Position numbers and translations under genes: made by a program
Notes under the pieces: generated by a model
Seen by the model: only the letters and a program-made list of their open reading frames with translations
Told to the model about the DNA's origin: nothing
Database searches by the model: none
In this document: positions 42,290 through 63,427 of the stretch, in pieces
Layout of the letters: the number at the start of each line of letters is the position of its first letter
Numbering within the stretch: position 1 is the stretch's first letter
Origin: Sipunculus nudus
Taxonomy: Eukaryota > Annelida > Sipuncula > Golfingiida > Sipunculidae
DNA length: 64,000 bases
Reading direction: 5' to 3'
Assembly: GCA_026874595.1 (NCBI GenBank)
Contig: CM049307.1
Coordinates: 50,209,178-50,273,177 of the forward strand

Positions 42290-43460
42290 ACGCGAACGTT
42301 TAACGAAATGACGAGGGTTTTATTATCAACAATATTATGACGCTAGCGACGTTACGTAATGCCATTATGGATTTGCGCAACTATATAGATAAAACCATAT
42401 ATGGATTTCAAACGTTGTTTTTATTAATTGCTATCATTTAGTATAGTGAGTGTCTCTCAGGATACATTTGGATTAAGATATCGGTAAATGAGGTAATACC
42501 CCTGGCTCCGTGCAAGCCGGGTTAAGCTCGGGGTTTATATGTGGTTGATATGACAGATAACAATGGAGGTACGGCGGAAAGTTACATAGATACTTTATGA
42601 GTCAAATATAACTAGATAATATGTACCTAGGCTATAGAGGCAAACTTTTAGCTTTAAAAAGTCAAGTTAAGGATTTATTTATTATAACTCGAATATGGAA
42701 AAGCTATCCATAGATATTATTTATGATTAACGTTATTTGGGACTTATTATTATCAATGAAACAATTGCGGCGCAGGTTAAATGCAATATATTGTTTATTG
42801 TCATGAAATGAGTTATAAAACATCGTCAAGGGGTCCCTTTATCACTATTGAAGTAATAATAGAAATCATAACCGAGTGATCTGCTACGTAAATACAAGAA
42901 ATGTCAAGTAACTAGTGGTGGGATTGAAGTGGTGCCCGCATGTGGCCGAGTGTTAGCGGTATTTAGCACCAAACTCTTGCGACTGAAGTCGTTTTATTCG
43001 ATGAGGGTTGTTTAAATCAGGGTTCTATGATTGGCACGGGGTATGATTGCATCGCGCGGCGTCCGCAGCGCGTGTCACGGCTGACAGTAAGCAATTTCTA
43101 GTTAATCCTTCGTTTTGCTTTATCCCAGGAAATTTTAACAGGCCCAGCCTCGAAGCGCAGCCGGAAGATTAAGCAGATAATCTGAGCGGATTATCTCTGA
43201 TCCATTTGCGTGGCTGAGTAAGCTTGTAAATTACATCATTACACGGTCGTGTGCGGCTCCTTGAAATGGACACGAGCGTGTCAATTTCAGTCCCGGAAAC
43301 AGTTGAAATGCATAAGCTGCCCACCTGGCCAGCATCTAATATTGTCCCCGTTACTCCTTAAAGACCCGTCGCCCTACTCGAAACCAATTCAAACTAAGTA
43401 TGAGCTAGATTAACGCCAAAAAGAATAAGTTCCTGGAATATGGCCCTGTTTTCAACGCAT
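42290..43460. promoter_or_regulatory. Candidate regulatory block with TAATCC and GGATTA
   Basis: About 1.1 kb, best balanced from 42960 to 43400. TAATCC at 43103-43108 and GGATTA at 43188-43193 lie 85 bp apart in opposite orientation. It lies about 5 kb upstream of the copy B promoter. No coding frame. Confidence 0.35.
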
Positions 43461-44044
43461 GAGTACGACCAAAAAGCATAAAGGGTCTATAAGAAAAACT
43501 AGAATTCCTCGTAACTCACGCTTTTCATCTTGTATTGACGATCAATGTATTTGAAGGGTTAAATCCCCTTTAATATTTTGAACTGAGAAATGTTGATGAT
43601 GGTTGTATTGCTTTAGCCTCTTCCAGGGAGGTATTGGTTGAACGAGGCATTTGAAGAAACTATATATATCACAAAATATTTAACAGACATATACATACAT
43701 ATAACTTTATACTTTTCTGCGCAATCTCTCCATTTATTGTTTGTATTCCATTCCTCCTCCTTGTCTGCCATCTTTTTTCATGGTACACGAAAAATATTTG
43801 ATTAGCCAATAACAATGTGTTGTCATGCAAAATTTCATATTCATGTTTATTTGCATCAACAATAATATGTCAGTATAGTCATCATCATCATCATCAAAAT
43901 CATCATGAGGAGTTGCTCCAACATTATCATAGCTGTCTAACCATGCATATAGTATATCAACAGAAGCACACGCAAATTCCGCTCGAGGGTTGAGATAATA
44001 GGCTCGATGGGCAGTCAGCGTCACAAATATCACACGACGTCAAA

Positions 44045-45125
44045 TTCATCTTTGATATCATCCTCACGAACAACGCTTATCGTCACCATAACTGTCACGC
44101 ACAGCGCAGATCACTACAAACACACCATCCTTAGGCACAACGCTGATCACTACCATCACATCATCATCACGCACATTGCTCATCACTACAATGAGATCAC
44201 TTTCGAAAACCTTGCTCATCACTAGCATGACATCATCGTCACGCACAACGCTCATCACTACCTTGATATCATCACGCACAGCTCTCAACACTACCATGTC
44301 ATCATCGTCACGCACAGCGCTAATCACTGCCTTGACATATTCATCACGCACAGGGCTCATCACTACCATGACATCACCGTCACGCACAGCGCTTATCACT
44401 ACCATGACACCACCGTCACGCACAGCTCTCATCACTAGTCTATACCATGACATCACCGTCACGCACAGCGCTGATCACTACCATGACATCATCATCACGC
44501 ACATTGCTCATCACTATACCATGTTATCATCGTCACGCACAGCGCTCATCACTTCCTTGACACATTCATCACGCGCAGCGTTAATCACTACCATCACATC
44601 ACCGTCACGCACAGCGCTCATCAATATCATGACATCACCGTTACCCACAGCGCTCATCACTACCATGACATCATCATCACGCACATTGCTCATCACTAAA
44701 CCATGAAATCATCATCACGCACAGCGTAAATCACTACCTTGACATATTCATCACGCACAGCGCTCATCACTACCATCACATCACCGTAACGCGCAGCGCT
44801 TATCACTACCATGCATGACATTTTCATCACGCACAGGGCTCATCACTTCCATGACATCACCGTCACGCACAGCGCTCATCACTACCATGATATCACAGTC
44901 ACGCACAGCGCTCATCACTACCATGACATTACCGTTACCCACAGCGGTCAATACTACCATTTATCACCGTCACGCACATTGCCCATCACTAGCATGACAT
45001 CACCGAGACGCACAGCGCTCATTATTACACACAGCCTCCATTGACCTAAAAGTCATCATTATCACACGCAACGCTAAAAATATCACTACCAAGACATCAA
45101 CATCACGCACACCGGTCATCACGGC
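44045..45125. repeat. 36-bp minisatellite array (about 30 units)
   Basis: Units approximate to CATGACATCACCGTCACGCA followed by CAGCGCTCATCACTAC. Divergence between units is moderate and includes a few length changes. Because the unit length is a multiple of three and stops are rare, frames stay open on both strands (176 codons on +, 132 on -). These repeat a 12-residue period. I do not regard them as genes. Confidence 0.9.
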
Positions 45126-45129
45126 CATC

Positions 45130-45620
45130 TCGACTATATTAATATTGACGGTGCCACTCAACCGTTGTCAAGCAGCTCCTTGTGGCAACACCTTGGAAAT
45201 GCCCCTTGTTGTTACTGTGTCGGTATAACGATGTAAAATGTGTCCTAAGGGGGCAATTGCCATATTTCCCCCTAAAATCCTGATGAATTTGACATTATTT
45301 CGCTAAGAGTCTGTCGCAGCACCATCTGAAGACACAATACCATGCAGTGAATTCGGTACATATCAACTGGGCCCATGGAAAACCCGTTTCTTCAAATCAG
45401 GCTGAGGTCCCGCAGACCTGGCCAGACACAAGTACGGGCAAAATGACAGTTGTCTTTACGTAGAACACCCACCACCCTACTTTCAAGACAAACCCTCACG
45501 TGCAATGCTGAAAATTCAATTCAAACGCAAAGCTGATCCCCACCACCAACAGCTACGCACATCCCCCTCCTATTTCATATATCAGCAGATTCATACCCCA
45601 CTTATACCTTGCATCACACA
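45130..45620. other. Balanced spacer after the minisatellite
   Basis: About 490 bp of mixed, apparently unique sequence with no domain-bearing frame. Confidence 0.4.
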
Positions 45621-45796
45621 TATTATTATTATTATGTAGTTCTTTTTTTCGTTCATTTTTTAGGTATAAAATATCATTCAATGAGACCAATTAAGAATTA
45701 TAATCATTATTTGTGTTTATTTAAAAACGTAGAAATTTTCAATATCAGCGTCTGATACATTAAGCTCTCAGAATTTTAGTATAATGATATAAAGGT

Positions 45797-45976
<180 letters not shown>

Positions 45977-46199
45977 GTCAAACAAAAATGAACCATTGCT
46001 TCATTTCATTGAGCTTAATCAGCATTTTTATAATTTTTTTTCCAATTTTTTTTATAAAATAAACCATTTAAATACATGCAGGTTAAACATTTCAATTTTT
46101 CAAGGAAATATTAAGCATAAATGTGCACTTGCGATTGCATAAGATAACGCCGAAACAATATAATATACAAGCGAGTTACATGTGATGTGTGCATGTGTG

Positions 46200-46690
46200 T
46201 TTCGGGGGGGGGGGGGGGTGACCGGTGCGTGCCGTCTTGTCATTAATTCGATGCTTTAGATAAAGTGTCTATGTACGTTAGCTACCTGAGAGTACATCTT
46301 ATATCCTTAAGACATATGTAATCACCCAGTTAAACCTGTAACACCCGTGTGTATCAGCTCAGGTTATCAGTGACAAACCCTCTCTTAACACGATAATATT
46401 CCGTCGGTTTCACCGCCTTTAACCATCTCAGGAACACAACAAACATACAAACTTGTCATTATCATCCAGACCTAGATTGCTCGACCTGAGGTGCTAGACC
46501 CGCTATCACAAATACATACTGGGTTTTTCTGTTTGATTGCAGTTAGTCCGTCTGGATTTCCCGGACGACCGTCCGGCCGGGCTCTTTACAAGCTACAGGT
46601 CATCCGTCAGGTAAGGTCCCTTCCTTTTCATGTCTCGTTTTGTAATAGGTATTTAGGGATTTGTCATATTCAATAACAGTACAATTAGCT
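46200..46690. other. G homopolymer and small balanced block
   Basis: A G run of about 14 bases near 46204-46218 is followed by 450 bp of balanced sequence without a gene. Confidence 0.4.
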
Positions 46691-46699
46691 GGTCAGGAA

Positions 46700-47500
46700 A
46701 GCTATTACAATGAAACTGACAAACTGATTTGTCAAAAGGCTGATTCGTACCTATATTTTGACACGTGGATTCTTAATTGAAATTAACATATGTTATTCAT
46801 CTTGCTTAGCCACCCGTAAAGAGACGTTATTCAATATATTGTTATTTCGAAGTTTAAATTTAAAACTTCCGTTGGCCAAAATAATATATATATATATTAT
46901 ATATATATATAATCCATATAATAATAATTTTAATCTATAACATTTCATAACGACACGAATGTTTAAATAGGGAGTGTAAATTTGAATTAAATTTAAAAAT
47001 TATCGTCTAATTTGAGCACAAATGAAACTGTACTTTGGGTTAAAAGTTAAAGCATGTTATGTTGCATCTGATGAAGAAAAAAAATGAATTCATATTCAAT
47101 GGTTAAATGCAAATAATATGCGTATTCATTTTTCCTTTGCTATTCCAACTTGTTTACAAAATTCTTATTATATTCATTTCAATTTGACAAGCCCCTAGTT
47201 TACTTTTAATTTCACATTTGAAAAATCTCGTGTTTGTCATTTACTAATGTTTGAAACATCTTAACAATATTAAAGTTATTGGTAGAACGATTAGTAGATA
47301 TGTTACTAATGCAACAGATTTCGCTTTCAAATACAACATTTGATACGAGAATTCTCACACGGAAATGTCTAGTAATATTCTAAACGGATATTCTAGAAGA
47401 TGAAGCAACTTAATTTTATGTATCTCAGCCTAGAGAAGGAACTTTTGCTTATTTATTTAATGGACATGATAATCTCTTTTTGACATGGTTTACATGGTGA
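46700..47500. other. AT-rich spacer
   Basis: AT-rich spacer upstream of the copy B promoter region; no feature seen. Confidence 0.5.
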
Positions 47501-47900
47501 GAAACATTCCAGACATAGATTGGAGATCGTGATATAAGTAAGACTGCAATTTAAAACCTCAAATCCATTGTTGAAGAGAGATACACGTTAATGCCAACTT
47601 GCTTGTCTCCCCATTATGTGTCAGTCAGACCTTGCAGTGGATTAGTTTGGACAAAACAAAATGGTCAAGCTAGCTAGGTGTACAAATATCCAATTTAATC
47701 TAATTGCTTAATGGTTTTTCGCGGGAGTAGCCAGAGATATTGCGGGTTGGATAAGAAAAGCTTGTTTAGGAAGTTTATCCCTTCGCAGCAGGGCTCACGG
47801 GCGGGGTAATTTCTCGGGCAGATTTGGAGGAGGCCATTTAGTCCGGCGGGGTAATCTGTTTAACGTCTCCGCTAGTTGGGCTAGAGTTGCCGGCCGTCCT
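47500..47900 (+). promoter_or_regulatory. Upstream regulatory region of Pitx copy B
   Basis: Composition becomes balanced from about 47570 and stays so into the gene. The area has several homeodomain-type cores (GGGTAATTT, GGGGTAATCTG) but no exact TAATCC. It is continuous with the core promoter. Confidence 0.4.
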
Positions 47901-47902
47901 AA

Positions 47903-48131
47903 TGTAAACACGCTCAGCCAATCAGCTGATCAGTTTACTCTAACCTGTACATGTCAATCCTGAAAGGTACTGGGAGTGAGCATCGCCCTGAGACCCAGGG
48001 CGTGACGTCACAGGGGAGGCCACAGATCCACCTACTTTAACTCCATGTCAGCTTGATATCTAACGTATAGGCGACCAGCTGAAACCTTGTGCAAACAAAT
48101 AGCCCCTCGCTGGCTACCTTATAATATAAGG
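47903..48131 (+). promoter_or_regulatory. Core promoter of Pitx copy B
   Basis: In order: a forkhead-type site TGTAAACA (47903-47910), a CCAAT box (47918-47922), a full CRE TGACGTCA (48003-48010) and a TATA-like TTATAATATAAGG near 48119-48131. CCAAT, CRE and TATA also occur in that order before copy A, although spacing and CCAAT orientation differ. Confidence 0.5.
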
Positions 48132-48392
48132 CCTGGTGATTTTTTTTCTTGGTGAAGGAACACAGTTCGTTAATTTTCAAGCTTGTCTGCTGTCAATACT
48201 TGTGGGCTGGGCCTGCGGGGCTTAATGTCAGTTTTGATAAAAGACTTGTTCGGAGTAGGTGCGAACCGGCCAGATTGTTACAAGAGTCGCATGTTAATGC
48301 TTGCGCTGAGTTTATCGAACATAACCTGGTTGCAGTGAGCTGTTGGTCGGCCTGTATACACACCCTTATACGGGGAGGTTCAACTTTACTAA
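48132..48392 (+). other. 5' leader of Pitx copy B
   Basis: About 260 bp between the TATA-like element and the start codon, GC-balanced. An upstream ATG at 48149 opens a 95-codon frame that overlaps the real start in a different frame. If it lies within the transcript it would act as an upstream reading frame that lowers translation. Confidence 0.45.
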
Positions 48393-56652
<8,260 letters not shown>

Positions 56653-57240
56653 GCTTATATACAGACCGTATGTAAACCATTATAAAAAGTGTTAAACTTA
56701 CATAGTTTAGTCATGGTGCTTTACTTGGTTTGTCACTGCAGCTATACGTGCCCGAAGAAGTCACGTTACCGAATATACCGTGCCGTCTGAAGGCTAAACA
56801 AAACTACCACGTGACAGGTGGTGTTATAAACACACACAGGCTGTTTCGGAAGTGATAATGGACACTTTATTTTCATGGACGTCTCAGACTTTGCTGAAAA
56901 GAAAACAGTTAATATACGAACATTTTACGTATAAAAACAAGAAACATTATAAATAAGTGAACATTACTTATTTTCCTAAAACCCATTAATATATGAACAT
57001 ATATTTGTGTTTACTTTATTTTCGTTGATTTTGTCTGTGAGGGGAAATCACGAATGTTTATTTTCCGAGACACCAGTTTTTGTTATATCATTTCTGGTAA
57101 ATTGTCTATATATTTATGTGTATGGCTCCCTCTGTATTAAAGGAACACTGCACCCTCCTAGATGGAATCTAGAGGCTGCCCTATTTCACACAACGTTGAC
57201 ATCAAGCTCGGGAAAAATTTTTATATTTTAGGAGAAATGG
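56653..57240 (+). other. 3' UTR of Pitx copy B (end uncertain)
   Basis: There is no AATAAA close after the stop. The nearest variant is ATTAAA at 57136-57141, and another ATTAAA lies near 57635. The transcript end cannot be fixed from sequence. Confidence 0.35.
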
Positions 57241-57846
57241 TTTTCTTGTTTGAGAAGGCTAAGATAATTAAATATATGATATATGTCTTTATGTAAGTAT
57301 AGAAATGTATGTTTGTTTTGCGTCTGTGTATACGTGTGTGCATGTGTTTTAGTGTGCAAGAAGTATTGACGACATGTAAATTAATTCACATTTGACATTG
57401 CGACCGGTTCCAATGTCAACATATGTACAATATATATAAACTGCATGCATATTACATGTGCATTATATTTAGGTTACAAACAGGCAGCTTAAAGAGAACT
57501 TACTGTATTTCTACTAGATATGCATGATATAATAGTGTCAGCGCCCAAATGCGGACCAGTGATCTCATGTTGTGAAAACTCGTGCCTGTATATATGACCT
57601 ATATATCTATATGTGTTTGTTACAGTGTGCGAAATTAAACGTGTTATATATATTATATATATACATGAAAATATATATGTATATACACATATACATTTAT
57701 AATATATATATATTAAAAGATATTTATAGTATATAATTTATATGTCAGTCCATGCGTTAAATTTGAAATATGTACAGTGTATGTGAAATTAATTTATTAG
57801 GTGCTAAATGTGCTACTTTTGACATTGCCATGCCATGTCCAACAAA

Positions 57847-57848
<2 letters not shown>

Positions 57849-57901
<53 letters not shown>
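57849..57901. repeat. (TA)n microsatellite
   Basis: An uninterrupted TA run. Confidence 0.95.
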
Positions 57902-57905
<4 letters not shown>

Positions 57906-58236
57906 CGATTTTATTATTATGCACAAAGGCTTTATGGATTTGCAGTTTATAGAGAGAAATTAAACATGTATATATTGGATTTATGTGTTTCATTGTTATT
58001 ATATTTACGAAATGCAAATGCTAACATGTCCCATAATTCAGATACCCAAGTTCAGATTGAATAATACATCCAAACATGCACCACATATAATATAATAGAC
58101 TGAAATGGAAAATAGAACGTTTTCGAGTATATGGGGTTTCTAAATCGGGGTGTATATATATATATGTATCTATCCGGTCAGCTTTTACAAAGATATATAT
58201 AGGCTGCATGGCATGCATGGGTCCCTTTCGTTATAT

Positions 58237-58306
<70 letters not shown>
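58237..58306. repeat. (CA)n(TA)n microsatellite
   Basis: A CA run passes into a TA run. Confidence 0.95.
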
Positions 58307-58308
<2 letters not shown>

Positions 58309-58326
58309 GACGAATAAGAGTCCAAC

Positions 58327-58375
58327 ATTTGATCAGAAATATGCATATATAGCTTGTGTTGTAAAACAAATTTTG
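58327..58375. repeat. Dispersed repeat segment, copy 2
   Basis: This matches about 34288-34335 in the same orientation (CATTTGATCA, then GCTTGTGTTGTAAAACAA). Similarity fades on the right. Confidence 0.65.
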
Positions 58376-58796
58376 TGAAAGAATTCCTTTAAATCTCATA
58401 CTTGATATACTTAAATAAAGTACTATGCCAAATAGTATTCTGACATGCCTTATCTAAATAAATTCTCACTATCTGCATGTATGTGACTACCCAAGAGGAC
58501 AAAATAGTCTGATTTAAGAAAAAAACACACACACACACATGCATGTACACATTCATATAAAATTGTTTCATAGGAAGAAATATGGTTTTGTTTTCTATTA
58601 TCCTTTAATCTTAATAATGAAACCTTGTAGATATTCTTAATGTTCACCGTTTTCTGTTTCCTATATATATATATATTTATTTCTTAAGTTTTTACCCTGA
58701 CTTCATGTGAATCTCAAAATGCACCTAGAAATAACAATAAAGTCAATATTCTTTAAATTTTGAGTAATCTAAATTTTGTGCTTAGCATGCAATAGC

Positions 58797-58799
<3 letters not shown>

Positions 58800-58857
<58 letters not shown>
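58800..58857. repeat. (TA)n microsatellite
   Basis: An uninterrupted TA run. Confidence 0.95.
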
Positions 58858-58861
<4 letters not shown>

Positions 58862-59009
58862 TTACATATACCCTAAATATATATGTACATGTATATATGT
58901 CAATGCAATACAATACCCATGCATGCATGCATGCAGTCACATTGATTCGAGAATACTTGGGTTTCACATTTTCAAAGACTTTATTTTATATGTATGCTCC
59001 TAAAGCTTT

Positions 59010-59420
59010 ATCCCCCCCCCCCCAAAAAAAAAAAAAACCCAAAAAAAACTAGCATGATATAAACATATAAAATGCTTTCTTCATGATGGGACCTATACAT
59101 AAGCCAAACAAAAGTTTATTCATAAACATGATCAATCTTTCTGTAAAGACCAGTTGGTGATTGTATATCTTGAAAATTAAACATGATTTTTTAAAGCTTT
59201 TTAAATCTATATTTCGAATTAATTTTGAGAAGGATATAAAGGTATATATAAGTACAAATATCAACAATAAACATAAATTTGTTTATACTGAACACAGCTC
59301 TAATTCACATCAAAATTTAATATTTCAATACAAGTATATAAAAATAAAAACATTCTGCCCATGAATATAAACACAGTCGTTTATTTTTTTTCTCTCTTTT
59401 GAAAAAAAAATATTAATCCA
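59010..59420. other. Homopolymer patch and AT-rich spacer
   Basis: C and A homopolymers near 59012-59048, then AT-rich sequence without a gene. Confidence 0.6.
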
Positions 59421-60480
59421 CAGAAAGTAAAAAATGAGCAGTCTCATAAAAGAGCGATTTGCTCTCAAAATTTCATATTTTCATCTATACATGTATATTT
59501 TCCTTTCCTCCTTGGGGAAAAAAAGCTTATTTGACCCAAAGTTAAACACATCTCATGAAGGAGGCTTTTGTCTCCCGATAACAGATTATATTAAAGGCTC
59601 AGCAATAAAGGCTAACGGTTCAGCAAGGGCTTTTAAAAGTTAACCGGCCTGAGTTCGGCGTGATTAAAGTCAGACTGCTTGATTGCATCCTGTGTCAGGA
59701 ACACTTGGATCTCTCCATCATATATTTGTAGTGAGTCTGGCGGGTTTGTCTATATACCCGGGGAAAGGGTTGCAAATGATGGCTGAAACTACCCTGGGAC
59801 AATTGGGCTTGATGCGAAGTCCTCTGACTCAATGGCCACTTAGACCAAGAATCATGGGTCGTTTTCGCATGAAAACTTTTGAAAAGGTTGAGTGACGAGG
59901 AAATCCCTGCTCAACATTTGCAAGTACTTGTCAGGTGGTGTCATGCATGCTTCACATAAAAGACTTGTCAAAAACGTCAAATAGGCTTCAAGGCGACGCA
60001 GTTATTATTGGTAGACAGCCTGGTCGTCATTATAAATTTACTGGCTGTGTTAGTGGGTGAACCACTTCTTGTGTTATTATGGGTCTAAGAGTTGCTGTTT
60101 CAAGAATCTGTTCTGTGGAACTCTCGAATGCCAACCAGGCTTTAAATGTGTACTCAGCAAACGTACAACAGTTGTACGGTGAAATGGATCCCGAGTTCAT
60201 GTTAATATGTGCAGTTCTGCAAGGGGCCGCCGTAACTTTAGAAAATCTTGCTTAAACACATTTACCTGTTTTGGGTGAAAGTGAAGCTCTTCTAATGTCC
60301 TCAACTGTAGAGATAGGAACCCTACCAGCTACTCATATGGTTAACAAGGGTGCCCTTCCAACCCCTCAGCTGCACACAAATGATTTATTATACTAACTCT
60401 TCATACAGGACAACCAACTCAAGTTCTTTTCCCGGATCTCCTGTTAAGTCCTAAATAAATTTTCTGCCGTGCTCAAGAGG
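59420..60480. promoter_or_regulatory. Candidate regulatory block downstream of Pitx copy B
   Basis: About 1 kb of balanced, non-repetitive sequence with no domain-bearing frame, bounded by AT-rich spacer and microsatellites. Probably part of the Pitx regulatory landscape, by inference. Confidence 0.3.
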
Positions 60481-60696
60481 TTTGTGCAAATGTTTTTCCA
60501 AAACACCATGAACGATGATTAATATATATCTATAAATGTTTATATAGAATATGTTTATCATGCAGCATTTTCAACAAAAAAGAAACAATCTCTCTAAATT
60601 ATTTTTCGTTTGAACCTTTAAAATAAAAAAAATCACTTACAGAAGAGTATGATAAAAATGATAAAAACAGGATGTTCACAATAAAACAGGTAAAAA

Positions 60697-60698
<2 letters not shown>

Positions 60699-60766
<68 letters not shown>
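60699..60766. repeat. (TC)n(TA)n microsatellite
   Basis: A TC run passes into a TA run. Confidence 0.95.
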
Positions 60767-60769
<3 letters not shown>

Positions 60770-60772
<3 letters not shown>

Positions 60773-61640
60773 ATTTAAAAGCTTGTCATTTGCACATGCA
60801 ATATACATATATATGCTATAGTGGTCCCTACAGATTACAAATATTTCACATGCTTTTGCTTCCAGTACTAAAACTACAAAGTAACTATATGCATGTTATA
60901 ATATTTACCTTATTTTGTCCCATTTTTCCAAATGGGTAGAAACCTTGCATTTCTGTTTTGCTATTATATGCTCATTTATTCTATATATTTCAATCTCCTT
61001 ACAAAATCTGACATTAAATCATTTGGGCTCTGATAATATTCCTTTCTACTATAATATACACACATTTTAAATTTAAGGAGCACCTGATTTACTAAAAGGT
61101 TAATCTTCATTGGAAATCATGCATACAATTTATAGTGTTCAAGGTTAATGCATGCATAGTGGCTTCAGTAACTGACTTTGCAATGCATTACCTATTAAGA
61201 GGTCCATTTTAACTTTCCTCTTCTGTTTTACCCATGCATGTATAAACTCGCATTTTAAACCGTTTTGGAATCGTTCACGGAACATATTTAGATATGTCTT
61301 TGTTAAATCATAACCTAAAGAAAAAACTGGCAAAACCACGTATATATTTTTTCTATTGCTTGTTCATAACCTGAGAACTTCCCGAATAAACGCCATGGCA
61401 GCAAATATAAAAGTTGCTTCTATATATAAATTTATATCCTAAATATTTTTTTAAATCAGTACGGCCAATTATGAACATAAGCAGAATATAACAATATAGT
61501 TTAAGAAAGTGTGCATGAAATTTTGAAAATGTTGTAGTATACATAAGAAATATTAAATATTTACTTTAGAAGGTATAACATACACATGTGTATTATAACA
61601 ACGCACCAAGCATGATCTGTAAGACCCTAAATGCCGTGTA
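60770..61640. other. AT-rich spacer
   Basis: AT-rich sequence with no feature I can support. Confidence 0.5.
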
Positions 61641-62480
61641 CATCATATATATGTATTCACCCCCGCTGTGAGCTAGAGCAGCGTGACCTTTTGGGGGCTG
61701 ACCTACAGCGTCGCGATCTCCGCCCTATAGGTTAATGGGTCTTGCAAGCTTAGGTGTACATCTGGGATCACACGAAGTTGGTCATCTTGCGGTCTGGGGC
61801 AAGGAATACGAGACCGTCCCACCGACACCTCTCTGCTTATCACAGTGATATTTCACACTCTGGCGTTGACACTTGACGTGAACTCGACTGCTCGCGATCT
61901 CTCGTCACACTAGACGAATTGCACCAATATAAACCCTCCGCTATCTCCACTATCATTGCATCAGTAACTCATCCCAAAGCAAGGCTAAATTTGCATAATG
62001 TTATATTAATAACTGTATTATCTAATCGAACAAATGCATTTGTAACAGGCCCCTTGCATCCATACATGTGTTTACCGTAACTTGATCAATATTTTGCATG
62101 CCGATGCTATCTGGGGGAAGCTAATTTGCCATCTGTGTTGGGCCGTCTACTTAATTGCAATTGGGGTGACTGGTTCTAATTGATTTGTCCACAGACATTA
62201 ATCTGCCCGCCCTAAATGAACTCAAAACACAAATTCCGGACAGTTGTTCTGGAAGTAATTGGTGTTAGACGGACACGGATACTGTTGACATAAGCCACTG
62301 TACTTTCCCTCTGACATCGTCTGCATGAGCGGGAATCATTTCACTTCAGCCAGTCACATCGTTTGGGGTGCCTTACAAACCCGGAATTATACATTTTGCC
62401 CTTGTAGGAACAGCTAAAATTTGATTAAAACTTTGAGAGTGTATTATCATGATGAGATTCAACAACAAAATATTCGAAGG
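61640..62480. promoter_or_regulatory. Candidate regulatory block downstream of Pitx copy B
   Basis: About 840 bp of balanced sequence; the first 280 bp are GC-rich. Several CTAATTG/TAATTGG cores lie at 62150-62265. No gene or tRNA-like fold is evident. Confidence 0.3.
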
Positions 62481-62499
62481 TGAGGCGCAGTTTTTAAAC

Positions 62500-62665
62500 T
62501 TTCGTTAAAAATGAAAGCGACCGTCGCTCCTACAACAGTGGAGGCGGCCATATTGGATGTATACAGCGGTCACGCAGGCAGGATTTTTGAGCGAAATAAC
62601 GGGTTTGGGAGTTCATATTAATGTGCATTCCATGCCAAACGCTAAAAATGCTATAATGGTTAACG
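62500..62665 (+). other. Possible first exon of an unidentified gene (or promoter of a mobile element)
   Basis: GGCGGCCATATTGG (about 62543-62556) resembles a YY1-type initiator region. Two overlapping open frames follow: one from ATG 62511 to TAA at 62617-62619, and one from ATG 62557 running past a strong donor (G|GTAAGT at 62666). In the second, the exon would hold 36 codons plus one base. A hairpin (AATGAAAC ... GTTTCATT) lies near 62704-62722, and CTGCAG with an acceptor look at about 62735-62740. I recognise no family. Any following exons lie beyond the window. Confidence 0.25.
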
Positions 62666-62948
62666 GTAAGTACAATTGGTTTGTGTCGATTTTGTGCCAG
62701 CAAATGAAACGTTGTTTCATTGGTTTTGCTCGCTCTGCAGGGTGAACCCTAGAGGTCTCAACGGCCATTTTCGAGTTTGGAAGAATACTGATCTAGTATT
62801 TGCGGTTTAAATGTGCACAATTTCCACTGTGTTTACATGTTAAAATTAACATGGTTATGGTGCATGCACTTTTTATGAGCATTTTAGTATTCTAACAACC
62901 AGGCCTTGCATTACTGGTATATGCTGAACGATCCTTAAATATATATTC

Positions 62949-62949
<1 letters not shown>

Positions 62950-62994
<45 letters not shown>

Positions 62995-63017
62995 GGTTAA
63001 ATATATATATATATATA

Positions 63018-63064
<47 letters not shown>
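62950..63064. repeat. (TA)n arrays
   Basis: TA runs at 62950-62992 and 62999-63064, separated by GGTTAAA. Confidence 0.95.
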
Positions 63065-63069
<5 letters not shown>

Positions 63070-63369
63070 CTCTATAATCAACATGCAGAGTTGAAGAAAA
63101 CAACAATCCATATTGATCGTGTAAATGTGAAGATTTTAGCACACACATCATGCATAAGTACATACAATATAATTTCAGGGTCATGAATATATATCGTTAC
63201 CAGGTAAATGCATTTATTAAGTGCATAAATATTTCTTTAAATAATTTGACTGTAGAAAACAAAACAAAGCCTTCTTAAACAGTGAAATAAAATATAGGAA
63301 ATAAATTCATACACGGAGGCTTAATTATGAGAAGAATTTATATATATGGATATATATTAAGTTGAGTAA

Positions 63370-63388
63370 CTATATATATATACATATA

Positions 63389-63423
<35 letters not shown>
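63370..63423. repeat. (TA)n microsatellite
   Basis: TA-rich run with a TACA interruption. Confidence 0.9.

Positions 63424-63427
<4 letters not shown>

Noticed and set aside
43870-43910. Short (ATC)n run as an encoded acidic tract
   Set aside because: It encodes Asp runs on the - strand only by virtue of the triplet repeat; no gene context.
44064-44706. Long open frames on both strands in the 44-45 kb region
   Set aside because: They are a by-product of a 36-bp tandem repeat with few stop triplets. Opposed frames show the same 12-residue period, and no promoter or domain is present.
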